Origin: Desulfosporosinus acididurans
GTDB taxonomy: Bacteria; Bacillota; Desulfitobacteriia; Desulfitobacteriales; Desulfitobacteriaceae
Reading direction: 5' to 3'
Assembly (NCBI RefSeq): GCF_001029285.1
Contig: NZ_LDZY01000005.1
Coordinates: 62,001 to 126,000 of the forward strand
Length of the DNA: 64,000 bases
Position 1 is the stretch's first letter. Each line of letters starts with the position of its first letter. A program made the position numbers and the translations under genes. A model generated the notes under the pieces. It saw only the letters and a program-made list of their open reading frames with translations. It was not told the origin of the DNA and made no database searches. Shown one piece after another: positions 53,971 to 63,117 of the stretch.

Positions 53971-54468
53971 TGCAGGTTGTTGTACAGGAGCTTGAGCTTG
54001 CTGATCTGGCTGAACAGGTTGAACTTGTGGAGCTGGTTGTGCAGTCGTATCCACTGCCGGTGTATTTGTGCTTGCGTCAGCTGAAGGAGAAACTGCCTGC
54101 TCTGGTACTGACACTTGAGTCGTTAGCACGTTCGGAGGGCTTTGAGCAATTCCTTTATTGAAATAAAATACACCTAAGTCATATAATTTTTGAGCGTACT
54201 TTTTAAATGCCTCAAACGTTAAGAATACCCTAAAAATGGCCGGCAGTAACGGATAAGCCTGAGAAACGACAAAGTTAAATGTCGTTGGTCCGTTGGTCAG
54301 AACAAATTGATCGGCTGCTTTTTCCGCTTGGAGCATAAGCCCCTGTACAATAGTAATCATTTTACCTTTATTGTGCAAAACATAGCTGATCAGCCCGAAG
54401 ACCACCACTATTACAACGATAGAAATTTGCAAGAATTGCGGATTATAAATAACTGATTGAAAATCCAT
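53968..54468 (-). CDS. Probable phage holin (LLH-like)
   Basis: 166 residues. One N-terminal membrane span (FLQISIVVIVVVFGLISYVL), then a helical region (LMLQAEKAADQFVLTNGPTT, AIFRVFLTFEAFKKYAQKLY) and a Pro/Gln/Ala-rich tail rare in holins. The architecture and place beside a lysin suggest a superfamily-6 holin. Start ATG 54468 after GAGGAGG. The low-complexity tail could be a wall- or protein-binding extension. Confidence 0.5.
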   Translation of the reverse strand: MDFQSVIYNPQFLQISIVVIVVVFGLISYVLHNKGKMITIVQGLMLQAEKAADQFVLTNGPTTFNFVVSQAYPLLPAIFRVFLTFEAFKKYAQKLYDLGVFYFNKGIAQSPPNVLTTQVSVPEQAVSPSADASTNTPAVDTTAQPAPQVQPVQPDQQAQAPVQQPA

Positions 54469-54604
54469 GAGTATTACCTCCTCAAAATTTTTGGCAATAG
54501 GAAAGCAGGCCATTTCTGACCTGCTCAGTTTATATATCCTGTCTACCGGGACAGGAAGAATTACTTTTTAATGTAAACTTTTCTTGGCCGACGGAAGCTT
54601 ACAA

Positions 54605-55474
54605 TTACCCGAGATATTTTTTCACTGCGGCGGCTGTGTCGTATTTGTCGTTGCCACTGAGAAGAACCTCATTTGGGTGTCCTGTCTTTGATCCGCCAAC
54701 GACAATCAGCTGCTTAGAGCTCATAGCATCCGCCGGGATAGAGTTATTAGCTCCCCGAACAAACAAGGCACAGTTGCCATTCTTTGCGGCCACATCAGCC
54801 CCCGCCCAAAAGTCATCTTTAGTGTCCAGTAAAACTGCCACATTTAACATATCTTCTTCGCTCCCCTTTACAACTTCTACTTGATATAGGCCATCAGCCG
54901 CCCAAAGCCCAGCATCATCGTTGACGTAATCCTGGTCAACGGCAACTCCTGCCACATGAACTTCGTTACTGTACTGGTAGATGTGATTAGGTGCCTGCTT
55001 GCCATAGCTCCAGGCATAGGTTTGGAAGTAACAGTCCGGAGGATAATCTGCGCCCTTGAGCGCATTCATAACAGCATAAGAGCCATAGGCACCAACCAAG
55101 AATTTGCCCGTTAACACTGTTTGTACACCATGAAAATACTCTTTGATGGCTGCCATATCTCCAGGCTGTGCGTCATAATCGACAGCAAAATAAATAGCGC
55201 ATCCTTTTGGAGCGCCTAAAGCTTGGGCTTCGGCTAATGCGTACTGAGCGTCCGAAATACCTTTGGCAAAAGTAAAATAACTTTCTTCCGTGGGTGACAG
55301 CTCCAGGATAAGCCATAATAGTAATCCCGCGTCATGGATAGCTGAGACTTCATCCAAAGTTAAACCATTCCAAAGACCTCTACCGAGATAACGCCCTACA
55401 GCAAGTACGCCAGCGGTTTTAAGGACTATCGCGTTTGGGGCTGTTATTTTTGTAGAGCAATCAATTCCGTACAT
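54605..55474 (-). CDS. Endolysin: DUF1906 glycoside-hydrolase-like domain plus CWB2-like tail
   Basis: 289 residues. Residues 1-205 form a Rv2525c/DUF1906 TIM-barrel-like domain (MYGIDCSTKITAPNAIVL, GRYLGRGLWNGLTLDE, AIYFAVDYDAQPGDM, VDQDYVNDDAGLW). The last about 80 residues resemble one cell-wall-binding repeat 2 (FVRGANNSIPADAM, and VLLSGNDKYDTAAAVKKYLG). This suggests peptidoglycan hydrolysis with wall targeting. No signal peptide, as expected for holin-dependent export. Confidence 0.8.
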   Translation of the reverse strand: MYGIDCSTKITAPNAIVLKTAGVLAVGRYLGRGLWNGLTLDEVSAIHDAGLLLWLILELSPTEESYFTFAKGISDAQYALAEAQALGAPKGCAIYFAVDYDAQPGDMAAIKEYFHGVQTVLTGKFLVGAYGSYAVMNALKGADYPPDCYFQTYAWSYGKQAPNHIYQYSNEVHVAGVAVDQDYVNDDAGLWAADGLYQVEVVKGSEEDMLNVAVLLDTKDDFWAGADVAAKNGNCALFVRGANNSIPADAMSSKQLIVVGGSKTGHPNEVLLSGNDKYDTAAAVKKYLG

Positions 55475-55533
55475 TTGCTTTCTCCTTTCATATTAAATGG
55501 GTAAAAGAAAAGAGCCGCCCGTCAGGTGACTCT

Positions 55534-55908
55534 TTATAGATCACATTGTCGTATTACGTCAGGTATTTTTACATGTAAATGCGCCAAGAGCATTTTAAGT
55601 TCCTCACGCTCATCTCTGGCTAGTGCCAACTCCTCTTTAACAAATGATAATTCTTGCATAACCGCATCATGTGTCTCTTGATCTCTTTTTTCTCCTGCCC
55701 TGCCAAGAACATTCTGCCCGACCATAAGTAAAGGCAGCGCCCAAAGCTGCACCCAACCCGACCAGTAAAAAATTTGATTTTGGTAAGGAGCTAACGTTGG
55801 AATAAGAGGTAATAATCCATAGATAAAGAATGCGTAAAACATCCACATCGTACCGAATACTAGTGTTGCTTTTTCAGCGAGAAAATCATTGATTTTCCTT
55901 ATATTCAT
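55534..55908 (-). CDS. Small two-span membrane protein in the lysis cassette
   Basis: 124 residues: hydrophobic spans at about 17-38 (FGTMWMFYAFFIYGLLPLIP) and 45-63, then a charged coiled-coil (ELSFVKEELALARDEREELK). It resembles small prophage membrane proteins near holins; may be a second holin or antiholin. No firm family. Confidence 0.6.
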   Translation of the reverse strand: MNIRKINDFLAEKATLVFGTMWMFYAFFIYGLLPLIPTLAPYQNQIFYWSGWVQLWALPLLMVGQNVLGRAGEKRDQETHDAVMQELSFVKEELALARDEREELKMLLAHLHVKIPDVIRQCDL

Positions 55909-55964
55909 TACTTAATCATCCTTTCTCACCTCATTATAGCAGAACGAATAACAATATCTCATTC

Positions 55965-56216
55965 TTATTTCTTGAAGTACATTAATACAACTGCACTAAT
56001 AATAGCGGCAACGACTGTGCGCCAGAGCCAAGTGTTATTGGCTTCGAGCTTATCGAGGCGCTTCGTGTTTGATTTTGAACGGGCTTCAGTATCAATTGCT
56101 TTTGCTTCGGTATCATCGACTTTTTTCCTAAGGTCATTTTGAGTGTCAATTTTAGTCTCAACCCTAACTAAGCGCTCTCGTATATCAATAAGTACATCTT
56201 CATGTTCGCCGCTCAT
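55965..56216 (-). CDS. XhlA-family hemolysin-like lysis protein
   Basis: 83 residues. An N-terminal coiled-coil (IRERLVRVETKIDTQNDLRK, DTEARSKSNTKRLDKLEANN) and one C-terminal membrane span (TWLWRTVVAAIISAVVLMYF), the XhlA layout. In PBSX XhlA works with the holin in host lysis. Confidence 0.85.
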   Translation of the reverse strand: MSGEHEDVLIDIRERLVRVETKIDTQNDLRKKVDDTEAKAIDTEARSKSNTKRLDKLEANNTWLWRTVVAAIISAVVLMYFKK

Positions 56217-56231
56217 TAATGCACCTCATCT

Positions 56232-56729
56232 CTACAGTTCCCAAAGGTTGTGATTTTCTGTAAATCTTACTTTCGATGAATAACTCAGTCCGGGAGGCGT
56301 GACATCACCAGGCTTCCGATCCGGCCGAGCAACAAGTCTTTGGCTCCTGGCGCAAAGGTCAACGAATGCAGAGCAGACGATTTTCTTTTTCTCTGCCAAT
56401 AGCCCAGGTATTCGCTCGAATCCCATTTCCTCTAAAATTCCGTTGACCGCAAAGCCTGCATCCTGCCGATAGCTATAACCTTCACCTAATCGACTCCGGC
56501 CAAAATCGACCATTCCCTTAAGCTGTTCGTCAGTTGCGTCAATGAATTCAAAAACAGCGTAACGTTCGTAGCTTATGGGATTTTCTTCTATTCCGTTAGG
56601 CGTCGCTTCAAGTATGGTACTTTCTCCCGAAACGAGCGCAGCGTGTGTAAATCCGCTGCGCTCAAAAAAGGCAATCCCATCGGATATCGGGCCTGAACCT
56701 TGAACTAGAATAAAATTTCCAGGTTTCAT
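56232..56729 (-). CDS. Permuted NlpC/P60 (YiiX-like) papain-fold enzyme
   Basis: 165 residues with His in GFTHAALVSG near residue 29 and Cys in KKIVCSAFVDLCAR near 118, the circularly permuted order of YiiX/YebB amidases. VQGSGPISDGIAFFERS precedes the His. Probably a second peptidoglycan or lipid-linked amidase of the prophage; substrate unknown. Confidence 0.75.
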   Translation of the reverse strand: MKPGNFILVQGSGPISDGIAFFERSGFTHAALVSGESTILEATPNGIEENPISYERYAVFEFIDATDEQLKGMVDFGRSRLGEGYSYRQDAGFAVNGILEEMGFERIPGLLAEKKKIVCSAFVDLCARSQRLVARPDRKPGDVTPPGLSYSSKVRFTENHNLWEL

Positions 56730-56773
56730 ATTCCTTCCTCCTTTATGTATAAAGATAACGCCATTCTCGGCGT

Positions 56774-57415
56774 TTAGAACTGGACTGTTATGGCGTTGAC
56801 TTGATCTATTGTGGTGCAGGCGTTGACCTGGTTAATATAAGAGTGTTGTTTGTCGTTAAGGGGCTGGGCGAATGCGGCAATGTCTTTAACGAGTTGATTA
56901 TATTGGTCTTGAGTGTGAGAAACTAGGGTACCATCTTTTGCAGGAACGCTTACAGGCCATACAGCTATGGTATTCAGGACCATAATCGCTAATTGCATAA
57001 ATTTCATCTGGTCCGTTGCGCCATAGCCGAAGGTATAAGCTGTTCCTGTTGCCGAGGATGGGAAACCGGCTGTAAGCTTCTGGTTGTAAAGGTCGTTGAT
57101 TTGATCAATTTTAGCTTGCTGAACTTGCGCCAGTGTTGCTCCTAATGGGTTAGACGTGTCCCAAACAATTGCTGTTTGGTCAATAGGGTTTTTCGTTACA
57201 TCGACATGAAAAGGATAAGATTGAAAGTTACTTAATTGATATCCATAATCACACTGTATAACTCCTACAGAACTTTGTTGATATTTCTGTAATTGTGCAT
57301 ACATTTGAAAATCCTGATCTTCAGTAGTTTCAACAACATCCCCTTGTCGTTCTCCTGTGTCTACTATGACATTGCCTGTTGCAATCTCATAATAAATGCG
57401 TCTACCAATTTGCAT
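56774..57415 (-). CDS. Phage tail fibre-associated protein (DUF4376-like)
   Basis: 213 residues. The C-terminal half (QAKIDQINDLYNQKLTAGFP, GYGATDQMKFMQLAIMVLN) matches the DUF4376 pattern of tail-fibre assembly or tail proteins. ATG 57415 follows AAGGGGG by 7 bases; a longer frame to 57442 overlaps the preceding gene without a site. Confidence 0.7.
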   Translation of the reverse strand: MQIGRRIYYEIATGNVIVDTGERQGDVVETTEDQDFQMYAQLQKYQQSSVGVIQCDYGYQLSNFQSYPFHVDVTKNPIDQTAIVWDTSNPLGATLAQVQQAKIDQINDLYNQKLTAGFPSSATGTAYTFGYGATDQMKFMQLAIMVLNTIAVWPVSVPAKDGTLVSHTQDQYNQLVKDIAAFAQPLNDKQHSYINQVNACTTIDQVNAITVQF

Positions 57416-57428
57416 ATATAAACCCCCT

Positions 57429-58163
57429 TTATCCGAAAGCATACCATGTGATTGCGGTACTACTTGCTGTTGGTCCGAAATAAAGACCTCCTGTTAAAAA
57501 TTCAAAGCTACAAAAGGTTGTGCCCCCAACTTGCGTTGAATTAGCTCCTGTTATACCTCCAGCGAACCACGATCCGCCTTTGCTAAAATAACATAACGTG
57601 GGGTTAAACCCCAAACCGGAGACTTGATAAATACCACTACTATTTGTTGTTCCTGAGCCAGTTGCATAATGCTTAAATGCTCCGGTACCTTGTAATCCAA
57701 AAATAGATAACCAATTTGGAATATTTGATGCTATGAAATTAGGATCATTTATTAGTAATTCTCCGAATCCTCCCCCATTCGTTTCATTCAAATAATATCC
57801 TGTTGGAGGCACAAGGCATAAATTCCCGCTTCCATCAGTCAGATGCCCAACGGCTGAAGTGTAATTATTATTATTAGTTGCAAACGTATGATTAGGCATT
57901 GTTCCGGCTGTTCCTGCTATGGTATCGCCTGCAAGAACATGCGCGGGGTTAACGGGAACGGCGGCTACTTTTCCGTCAGCAACGACTCCGCCGTAGATTC
58001 CGGCTGTAATCGGGATATCTGAAGGACCTGGAGTTATGACTACGCCTGTTCCTCTTCTATCAACTAATTGGCCCTGCGCATTGTAGTAAATACCGCTACT
58101 AAAAGTTTTTAGGTTGGAAACGTCTCCCGGACCTGCTGTGCCGGGCAGAATTAATTGAGACAT
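57429..58163 (-). CDS. Phage tail fibre / receptor-binding protein
   Basis: 244 residues, Gly/Asn/Thr-rich with repeats such as AGDTIAGTAGTMPNHTF and a beta-rich C-terminus (YQVSGLGFNPTLCYFSKGGS). No named domain is recognised; position between fibre and DUF4376 genes indicates a distal fibre or tip protein. Confidence 0.6.
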   Translation of the reverse strand: MSQLILPGTAGPGDVSNLKTFSSGIYYNAQGQLVDRRGTGVVITPGPSDIPITAGIYGGVVADGKVAAVPVNPAHVLAGDTIAGTAGTMPNHTFATNNNNYTSAVGHLTDGSGNLCLVPPTGYYLNETNGGGFGELLINDPNFIASNIPNWLSIFGLQGTGAFKHYATGSGTTNSSGIYQVSGLGFNPTLCYFSKGGSWFAGGITGANSTQVGGTTFCSFEFLTGGLYFGPTASSTAITWYAFG

Positions 58164-58166
58164 AAA

Positions 58167-58823
58167 CTACACCCCCGTTATGCCGCCGGAAGCATAAATT
58201 TGATTGGCGACACTGGCTGTAACTTTAATCGTAATAGGCTGACCTGCAATAGCATTAAAACTAAATGGAACAATGGAATATTCTCCAACAGGACAAGCTT
58301 GAGCATTTAAGGCTGTATAAGTTTGTGCTCCCCCTACACTCGTATATCCGATTGTTATAGTAACGTTTGTTGCCGCTATAACTACCCGAAAAGACACTCT
58401 TGCTTCAAAGTTTCCATTTGCTGCAGGAGTATAGCTTGCTATTGTTTGTGCCGAAGTGCTTGTGATTTGCATCTCCTTTGCGCTTGCTACCTGGGATGAC
58501 GCTACCGGAGCGCCGCTTACTGGCGCTGCGGCCACTTCGACTAAGCCTGTAGCGGATGACGTTGCATTTGCAGGCAATGGCACATTTCCAAGCTGAGAAA
58601 CCGGAACATTACCGTTAGAGTCCAAAGTGGCTACTCCGCCAGCGGCTCCAAGTTTAGACTGAGGTACAGAGCCATTAGCTGCAGTCTGTGCTGCTACAAC
58701 AGCATTGGCGTTTGCTTTCATTTGAGCATCAATAACATTCATATTGTTTGTTTCCAAAGTTACAAGATCAATCGTGTCATTGGGCTCAGGTTGTTGAAGG
58801 CCATAATTAGGAGTGCTCTTCAT
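58167..58823 (-). CDS. Phage tail fibre protein
   Basis: 218 residues. The N-terminus MKSTPNYGLQQPEPNDTIDL and the spacer GVATLDSNGNVPVSQLGNVP are typical of Firmicute myophage tail fibres that attach to the DUF2313 baseplate protein encoded next. The C-terminal half is a beta-rich carbohydrate-binding-like region. Confidence 0.75.
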   Translation of the reverse strand: MKSTPNYGLQQPEPNDTIDLVTLETNNMNVIDAQMKANANAVVAAQTAANGSVPQSKLGAAGGVATLDSNGNVPVSQLGNVPLPANATSSATGLVEVAAAPVSGAPVASSQVASAKEMQITSTSAQTIASYTPAANGNFEARVSFRVVIAATNVTITIGYTSVGGAQTYTALNAQACPVGEYSIVPFSFNAIAGQPITIKVTASVANQIYASGGITGV

Positions 58824-58839
58824 TTATAATTTTCACCCC

Positions 58840-59400
58840 TTAAGTAGGTAATTTTGTCGGTAAATCGCCATACGTTAACCCGCTGCTTGCGAGCTGAGCA
58901 TAGGTGTATTTACCTGTAATATCCGAGTAGACATAATACATATAAGCGATTAGCATTTTTAAATGGGCTGGTGTTACGGACGTAAGTAATGTTTGCAGGT
59001 CGCCCATATTTGGCGGGATGCCTTTAAAGTCCGTGAATTTAATCGTGAATTGGTAATTGGGAAAGTCCTCATCAATTTCCGTTGAATAGCCATAAGCTGA
59101 GAGAATATTTTTTAGGGCAGCAGGCGTCGCGCCCTGGCCTGCTCTATTTTTCGCCATAACATTATTGCGTCGTGCTTGATCTGTTGCACCGTCAACAAGC
59201 CTTATGGCAAACTCAGATTCATAAGTCGGTATCGCCCATGTTGTCAACTGCATGAATAGCTGATTTTGTACGTCCTGGATCGCGGCGTCGAGATCATCAG
59301 ATTGACGGCCAAGGGCTTTCAGGAATGCTCGCATAGTGACCGCATCGGCGCCAAAAAACGATGGGGGCAACCAACCAGCCATAGTATCATACCAAGCCAT
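58840..59400 (-). CDS. Baseplate/tail protein, DUF2313 (YmfQ-like)
   Basis: 186 residues; connects baseplate J to the fibres (gpI analogue). The motif FLKALGRQSDDLDAAIQDVQ near the N-terminus and TPAALKNILSAYGYSTEI are family-like. It follows the baseplate J gene by 11 bases. Confidence 0.85.
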   Translation of the reverse strand: MAWYDTMAGWLPPSFFGADAVTMRAFLKALGRQSDDLDAAIQDVQNQLFMQLTTWAIPTYESEFAIRLVDGATDQARRNNVMAKNRAGQGATPAALKNILSAYGYSTEIDEDFPNYQFTIKFTDFKGIPPNMGDLQTLLTSVTPAHLKMLIAYMYYVYSDITGKYTYAQLASSGLTYGDLPTKLPT

Positions 59401-59411
59401 ACCTTCCCTCC

Positions 59412-60488
59412 TTAATTGCCCTGCGTGATTGTTATTGTACCGGGAACAGCCATTTGCTCCTGGGTAAGTACGATATTTGCCGCTGGCGCTGAAAGAGAAT
59501 AATCTAACACGCCTTGCACGCTCATAATGGCTTTAGTAATTCCTGAAACGCGCACCACATCACCTATCGACACGGAATTAAGGTGGTTTGTTATGGCTTC
59601 GAATACCACAGGCTGCAAGGTAGCAAATGTATAACCCGTTGCGGGTGTTATCGTTCCGGTAACATCCGTCGTATTTGCTGTTGGTGCCTTGACTTGGGCG
59701 TCTGCGCCGATCGGACGATTCGCGCTAATGACCGACTGTACTTGAGCCACTAAATCCGCCGAAGGAATACCGTTTGAGGCTATGACTACATCTACGGTTC
59801 CGTTGCCTCTCGCCAATGGGAATACCTGCTCGTTCGTAACTCCCGTAACTTGACTAGCCCAAACTTGATAGTCTCCGGGAGTTCCTCCATCTGCAGGATT
59901 TTGTATCGTATAGAGATACCTTGCGCGCAACTGATCATCTGTCTCTTCATCGACTCCTCCGGTTAAACCCCCAGCACCTACGGTGATCGTTTGTAATCCA
60001 GAAGGCGTCGGACCGACAATCCGAAGCTGTGTTCCCGCGGCCAAGTTTCCTGCAACACCAACTTTTGTACAGGTAACTTCTACACTTCCCGAGGTCCATC
60101 CAGAGGCTAAAGGTGTATCGGCGTTCGTCGTAACCGAAACGCTTCCGTCTAGCGTTGAAAAAGTTGTACCATCTAGAATATCCGTATTAACCGGACAAGG
60201 CGTAGTCCGTGTAAAAGAGATAGATCCTGTCGCTGCTGAACCTAACTTTCGTGTTATCCCTCGCTCTCCAACCCTCAAATCCAGGAAAGGACCCTCGCTG
60301 GAAGCCACAAAGAACAGCTCGACTAATAATTCAAGCATGTACCAATGTGTATAATAACCTCGCGCTGCTACATTGATCATTGTTTGAATCTGTGATCCAC
60401 TTGAAAAGTCTGTAGCGACAGAACCATTAGCAACCATGTCGGCTTGAAGTTCTTGAACGATCTGGTCATAAGTCTTATACACCGACAT
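59412..60488 (-). CDS. Baseplate protein J (gp47-like)
   Basis: 358 residues. Baseplate wedge with the characteristic DLRVGERGITRKLGSAATGS and GGVDEETDDQLRARYLYTIQ, then TPGDYQVWASQVTGVTNEQV. It overlaps the gp25-like gene by 14 bp. Central component of contractile-tail baseplates. Confidence 0.93.
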   Translation of the reverse strand: MSVYKTYDQIVQELQADMVANGSVATDFSSGSQIQTMINVAARGYYTHWYMLELLVELFFVASSEGPFLDLRVGERGITRKLGSAATGSISFTRTTPCPVNTDILDGTTFSTLDGSVSVTTNADTPLASGWTSGSVEVTCTKVGVAGNLAAGTQLRIVGPTPSGLQTITVGAGGLTGGVDEETDDQLRARYLYTIQNPADGGTPGDYQVWASQVTGVTNEQVFPLARGNGTVDVVIASNGIPSADLVAQVQSVISANRPIGADAQVKAPTANTTDVTGTITPATGYTFATLQPVVFEAITNHLNSVSIGDVVRVSGITKAIMSVQGVLDYSLSAPAANIVLTQEQMAVPGTITITQGN

Positions 60489-60864
60489 TCACCTCTTTTT
60501 GCAAAATCCCCGTGGTACCATCATTTGCTGTCCAAAGCATTGCGAACAGTACAGAGCGAGTTGCCGGGTTTGGTGTAACTGTGACTTGAACATCCGCAAT
60601 ACGACTATCACCCATTAGGCATGTTCTAGCTGCTACCGTTGCCTGGCTTATCCAGTTTTGATTCACTGGCTTAGAAAGCATGTCGAAGACCGTATTTCCA
60701 TAACTCGGGTCATAAAAAAGAGCACCCATTCGGGTACCCCATCGGCGTTCTAAGGCTTGCTGTAAATTTTCTAATCCTGACACTGTGGCAACGTCACTTG
60801 TCGCTGTGACCTGCCAGTCCTGATTCGTCGTTTGAGCGATATCAGTTCCAAATATGTCTGCCAA
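60475..60864 (-). CDS. Baseplate wedge protein (gp25/DUF2634-like)
   Basis: 129 residues; LQQALERRWGTRMGALFYDP and GNTVFDMLSKPVNQNWISQA match the T4 gp25 / DUF2634 class of wedge proteins. Position between spike and baseplate J fits. Confidence 0.85.
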   Translation of the reverse strand: MADIFGTDIAQTTNQDWQVTATSDVATVSGLENLQQALERRWGTRMGALFYDPSYGNTVFDMLSKPVNQNWISQATVAARTCLMGDSRIADVQVTVTPNPATRSVLFAMLWTANDGTTGILQKEVNVGV

Positions 60865-60875
60865 TCTTATCCCTC

Positions 60876-61229
60876 CTATCCAGAAGTGACCTTACTTGAA
60901 CCGCTTGTAATAGTTCCTTGGCCGGTTTGTATGTTCACTTGAACGGCATCTCCAACACGAGCCACTGCAGCACCACTACCGGCCAGCTCGACGAGAGGGC
61001 CACCTTCTTCCTCAGGCATCGGAAAGCGATTCGTAATCACCGGACGGTTAAGATCTCCATTAATGAAAATAACTAAAACCTCAACACCCTCTGCTGGTAG
61101 ATATACGCAAGAATCTGCCAACGTTGTCTCAAAACGTGCCTCAGGTAGATTCACTTTCGCCTGATAATTTCCACTGAGCGTCGTTACTACCCCACGCTGT
61201 GGATAATATTGAAACGGGTCTATTCTCAT
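60876..61229 (-). CDS. Baseplate spike/assembly protein (gpV-like OB fold)
   Basis: 117 residues. An OB-fold-like start (MRIDPFQYYPQRGVVTTLSG) with YLPAEGVEVLVIFINGDLNR and PVITNRF is typical of phage spike or gpV baseplate proteins; the C-terminal AGSGAAVARVGDAVQVNIQT may form the beta-helix tip. It overlaps the gpD gene start-stop at 61229. Confidence 0.75.
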   Translation of the reverse strand: MRIDPFQYYPQRGVVTTLSGNYQAKVNLPEARFETTLADSCVYLPAEGVEVLVIFINGDLNRPVITNRFPMPEEEGGPLVELAGSGAAVARVGDAVQVNIQTGQGTITSGSSKVTSG

Positions 61230-62329
61230 TAAATCGTCCCCTTTGGTACATAACTTCCGCTAGTCACATCGTACTTATCTTTATTGTAAAGATCCTGCTT
61301 GTACTGATCTGCGTCATCCGGGCGGATATTGGTTCCCGAAATTGACACCGTATACCCGCTTTGCTTTCCGTAAGTGTGTTTAGCTTCCTCAATATAATAC
61401 GGGCTAGAGAAGCGACCAGCATCAACAACCTGAATCTTTTTCTCTGCTATGTACAGAGGATTACCTGGGAGGTTGTTAAAGGTGCAGGTAATGGCCTGCC
61501 GTGAATATTCATGCAGGAAGTTAGCCGCCAATTGATTTGCTATGGCGGGTGTCGTTGCCTTAGAATCAGTCATTACCTTTTCAACGATTTGACCGCCCAT
61601 AGAACTAATCAATTGATCATTTTGCGCACTGCCCTGAATAAGTTGCTTCTTATAATAATGGAGGACGGTTACCTTGTTATATACGCCAACACCACTATCA
61701 TCGAAAGACATATCATCTGTGGATAATCCTAAACCGATCACGGAAAGCGTATCAACGATATTGTCATCGCTCTCTTGCCGCGGACCAAAGTACAGCTCAA
61801 GATCCTTCGTAACATAGCAAACGAAGCCCTCACGTGCCGCGCAGGTTTGAAGCGCCTCCCACTCCTGCTTGGATTGATACACGTCGCTTGTTACCGGAGT
61901 GCTCGTGGGAGTAATTATAGGCTTAAGATTGTACTTTTCCGCAAAATAATTGGCAATATCGCTTGAAACCCAGTTTGTAAAAGCATAGCTATTTTGGGTG
62001 TCAATCATCGGAGCCGAATAATCGCGGCCAATAATCTCCACAATTTTACCGTTCTGCCTTCCCCACTTAGGTTGTACTCCATCAATCATGCCAGTGTGAA
62101 CATGAGTTAAATCGCTAAGATACCATTTGGCTGGATTGTCGACATAACCGTAATAGACCTTGACCTGCTGTTTCTTCCGGAACCAGTCTGATTTTAAATC
62201 ATCGTTAGTAATCGTGACGTTAAAGGTGTCAGCTGCCATATAAAGCGTGTTATCCACGTCACTCTCATTAATATCCTCCGGCATGACAATTTGACCATCT
62301 ACTTCTACAATGCAGCGTGGTTCACCCAT
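61229..62329 (-). CDS. Phage late control protein D-like tail hub
   Basis: 366 residues, gpD/gp27-like hub joining tail tube and spike. Motifs: DTFNVTITNDDLKSDWFRKK, QVKVYYGYVDNPAKWYL, DVYQSKQEWEALQTCAAREG. The start is ATG 62329 (MGEPRCIVEVDG) with GGAGGTG 8 bases upstream; the longer frame to 62464 overlaps the LysM gene. Confidence 0.85.
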   Translation of the reverse strand: MGEPRCIVEVDGQIVMPEDINESDVDNTLYMAADTFNVTITNDDLKSDWFRKKQQVKVYYGYVDNPAKWYLSDLTHVHTGMIDGVQPKWGRQNGKIVEIIGRDYSAPMIDTQNSYAFTNWVSSDIANYFAEKYNLKPIITPTSTPVTSDVYQSKQEWEALQTCAAREGFVCYVTKDLELYFGPRQESDDNIVDTLSVIGLGLSTDDMSFDDSGVGVYNKVTVLHYYKKQLIQGSAQNDQLISSMGGQIVEKVMTDSKATTPAIANQLAANFLHEYSRQAITCTFNNLPGNPLYIAEKKIQVVDAGRFSSPYYIEEAKHTYGKQSGYTVSISGTNIRPDDADQYKQDLYNKDKYDVTSGSYVPKGTI

Positions 62330-62345
62330 TACAAAGCACCTCCAA

Positions 62346-63104
62346 TTAAACCGGAATAGCGCCTCCAGCAGCGAATCGAGCAGCATTTTCCTGGGACTGT
62401 AAATAATTAATTCCGGCAGCCGTGACAGTGGCTGTCTGACGAGTTGTATAAGCGGAATTAGCACTCTGCTGATTTGTTGACGTAGACGGAATGTTTAATA
62501 CTTGCCCCACGTTGATAACATTAGGGTTTGACAATTGATTAGCCTTCGCAATAGTATTAACCATTGTCGCTATATCGTTGGCCGAAGCACTACTTCCCAA
62601 AGTCCTCTGAGCAATCCCCCAAAGCGTATCTCCCTGTTTAACCGTGTAGGTTTGATCCATGTATTGAGCAATGGATTCTGTGCTCGTAGTCGCTGGAGGA
62701 GTTTGAGCAGGGAGAGTTGTCGTTGTCGTTTGTTGCTGTGGAGCGTTATATCCGGACTTTGGCGGGATAATAATAAGATCAATGGTATAGTCAACGCGAT
62801 CATCACGGATATATTTAGGCTGAAAAGAATCAATCCTTACTTCTCTCTGAATAGGTCCGTAGAGGAGAGTTTGTGGCAACCCTTGGTCCATCAAGGATTC
62901 AATAGTTTCCGCTTGTGTCCATGCATCACTGGTAACGATGGACCCGGAAAACGATAGCTTCTTTTCATCGATTCCTAAATCCTGATATGTCGGCGTATCG
63001 GACGTTTCAATCTTGTTAATCTTTCGTACGAAATCGAAGTCTAAACTCTCTTTAGGAGACAAGGCGAATATATAGCTACCTATCGCTAAACTAACCAAAG
63101 CCAA
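62346..63104 (-). CDS. LysM-containing phage tail protein (XkdP-like)
   Basis: 252 residues. An N-terminal tail domain (LSPKESLDFDFVRKINKIET, VRIDSFQPKYIRDDRVDYTI) is followed by a Thr/Gln/Pro linker and a LysM domain (YTVKQGDTLWGIAQRTLGSS, NVINVGQVLNIPS). XkdP-type proteins sit between tape measure and hub genes, as here. Confidence 0.88.
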   Translation of the reverse strand: MALVSLAIGSYIFALSPKESLDFDFVRKINKIETSDTPTYQDLGIDEKKLSFSGSIVTSDAWTQAETIESLMDQGLPQTLLYGPIQREVRIDSFQPKYIRDDRVDYTIDLIIIPPKSGYNAPQQQTTTTTLPAQTPPATTSTESIAQYMDQTYTVKQGDTLWGIAQRTLGSSASANDIATMVNTIAKANQLSNPNVINVGQVLNIPSTSTNQQSANSAYTTRQTATVTAAGINYLQSQENAARFAAGGAIPV

Positions 63105-63117
63105 TCATCTCGCCTCC

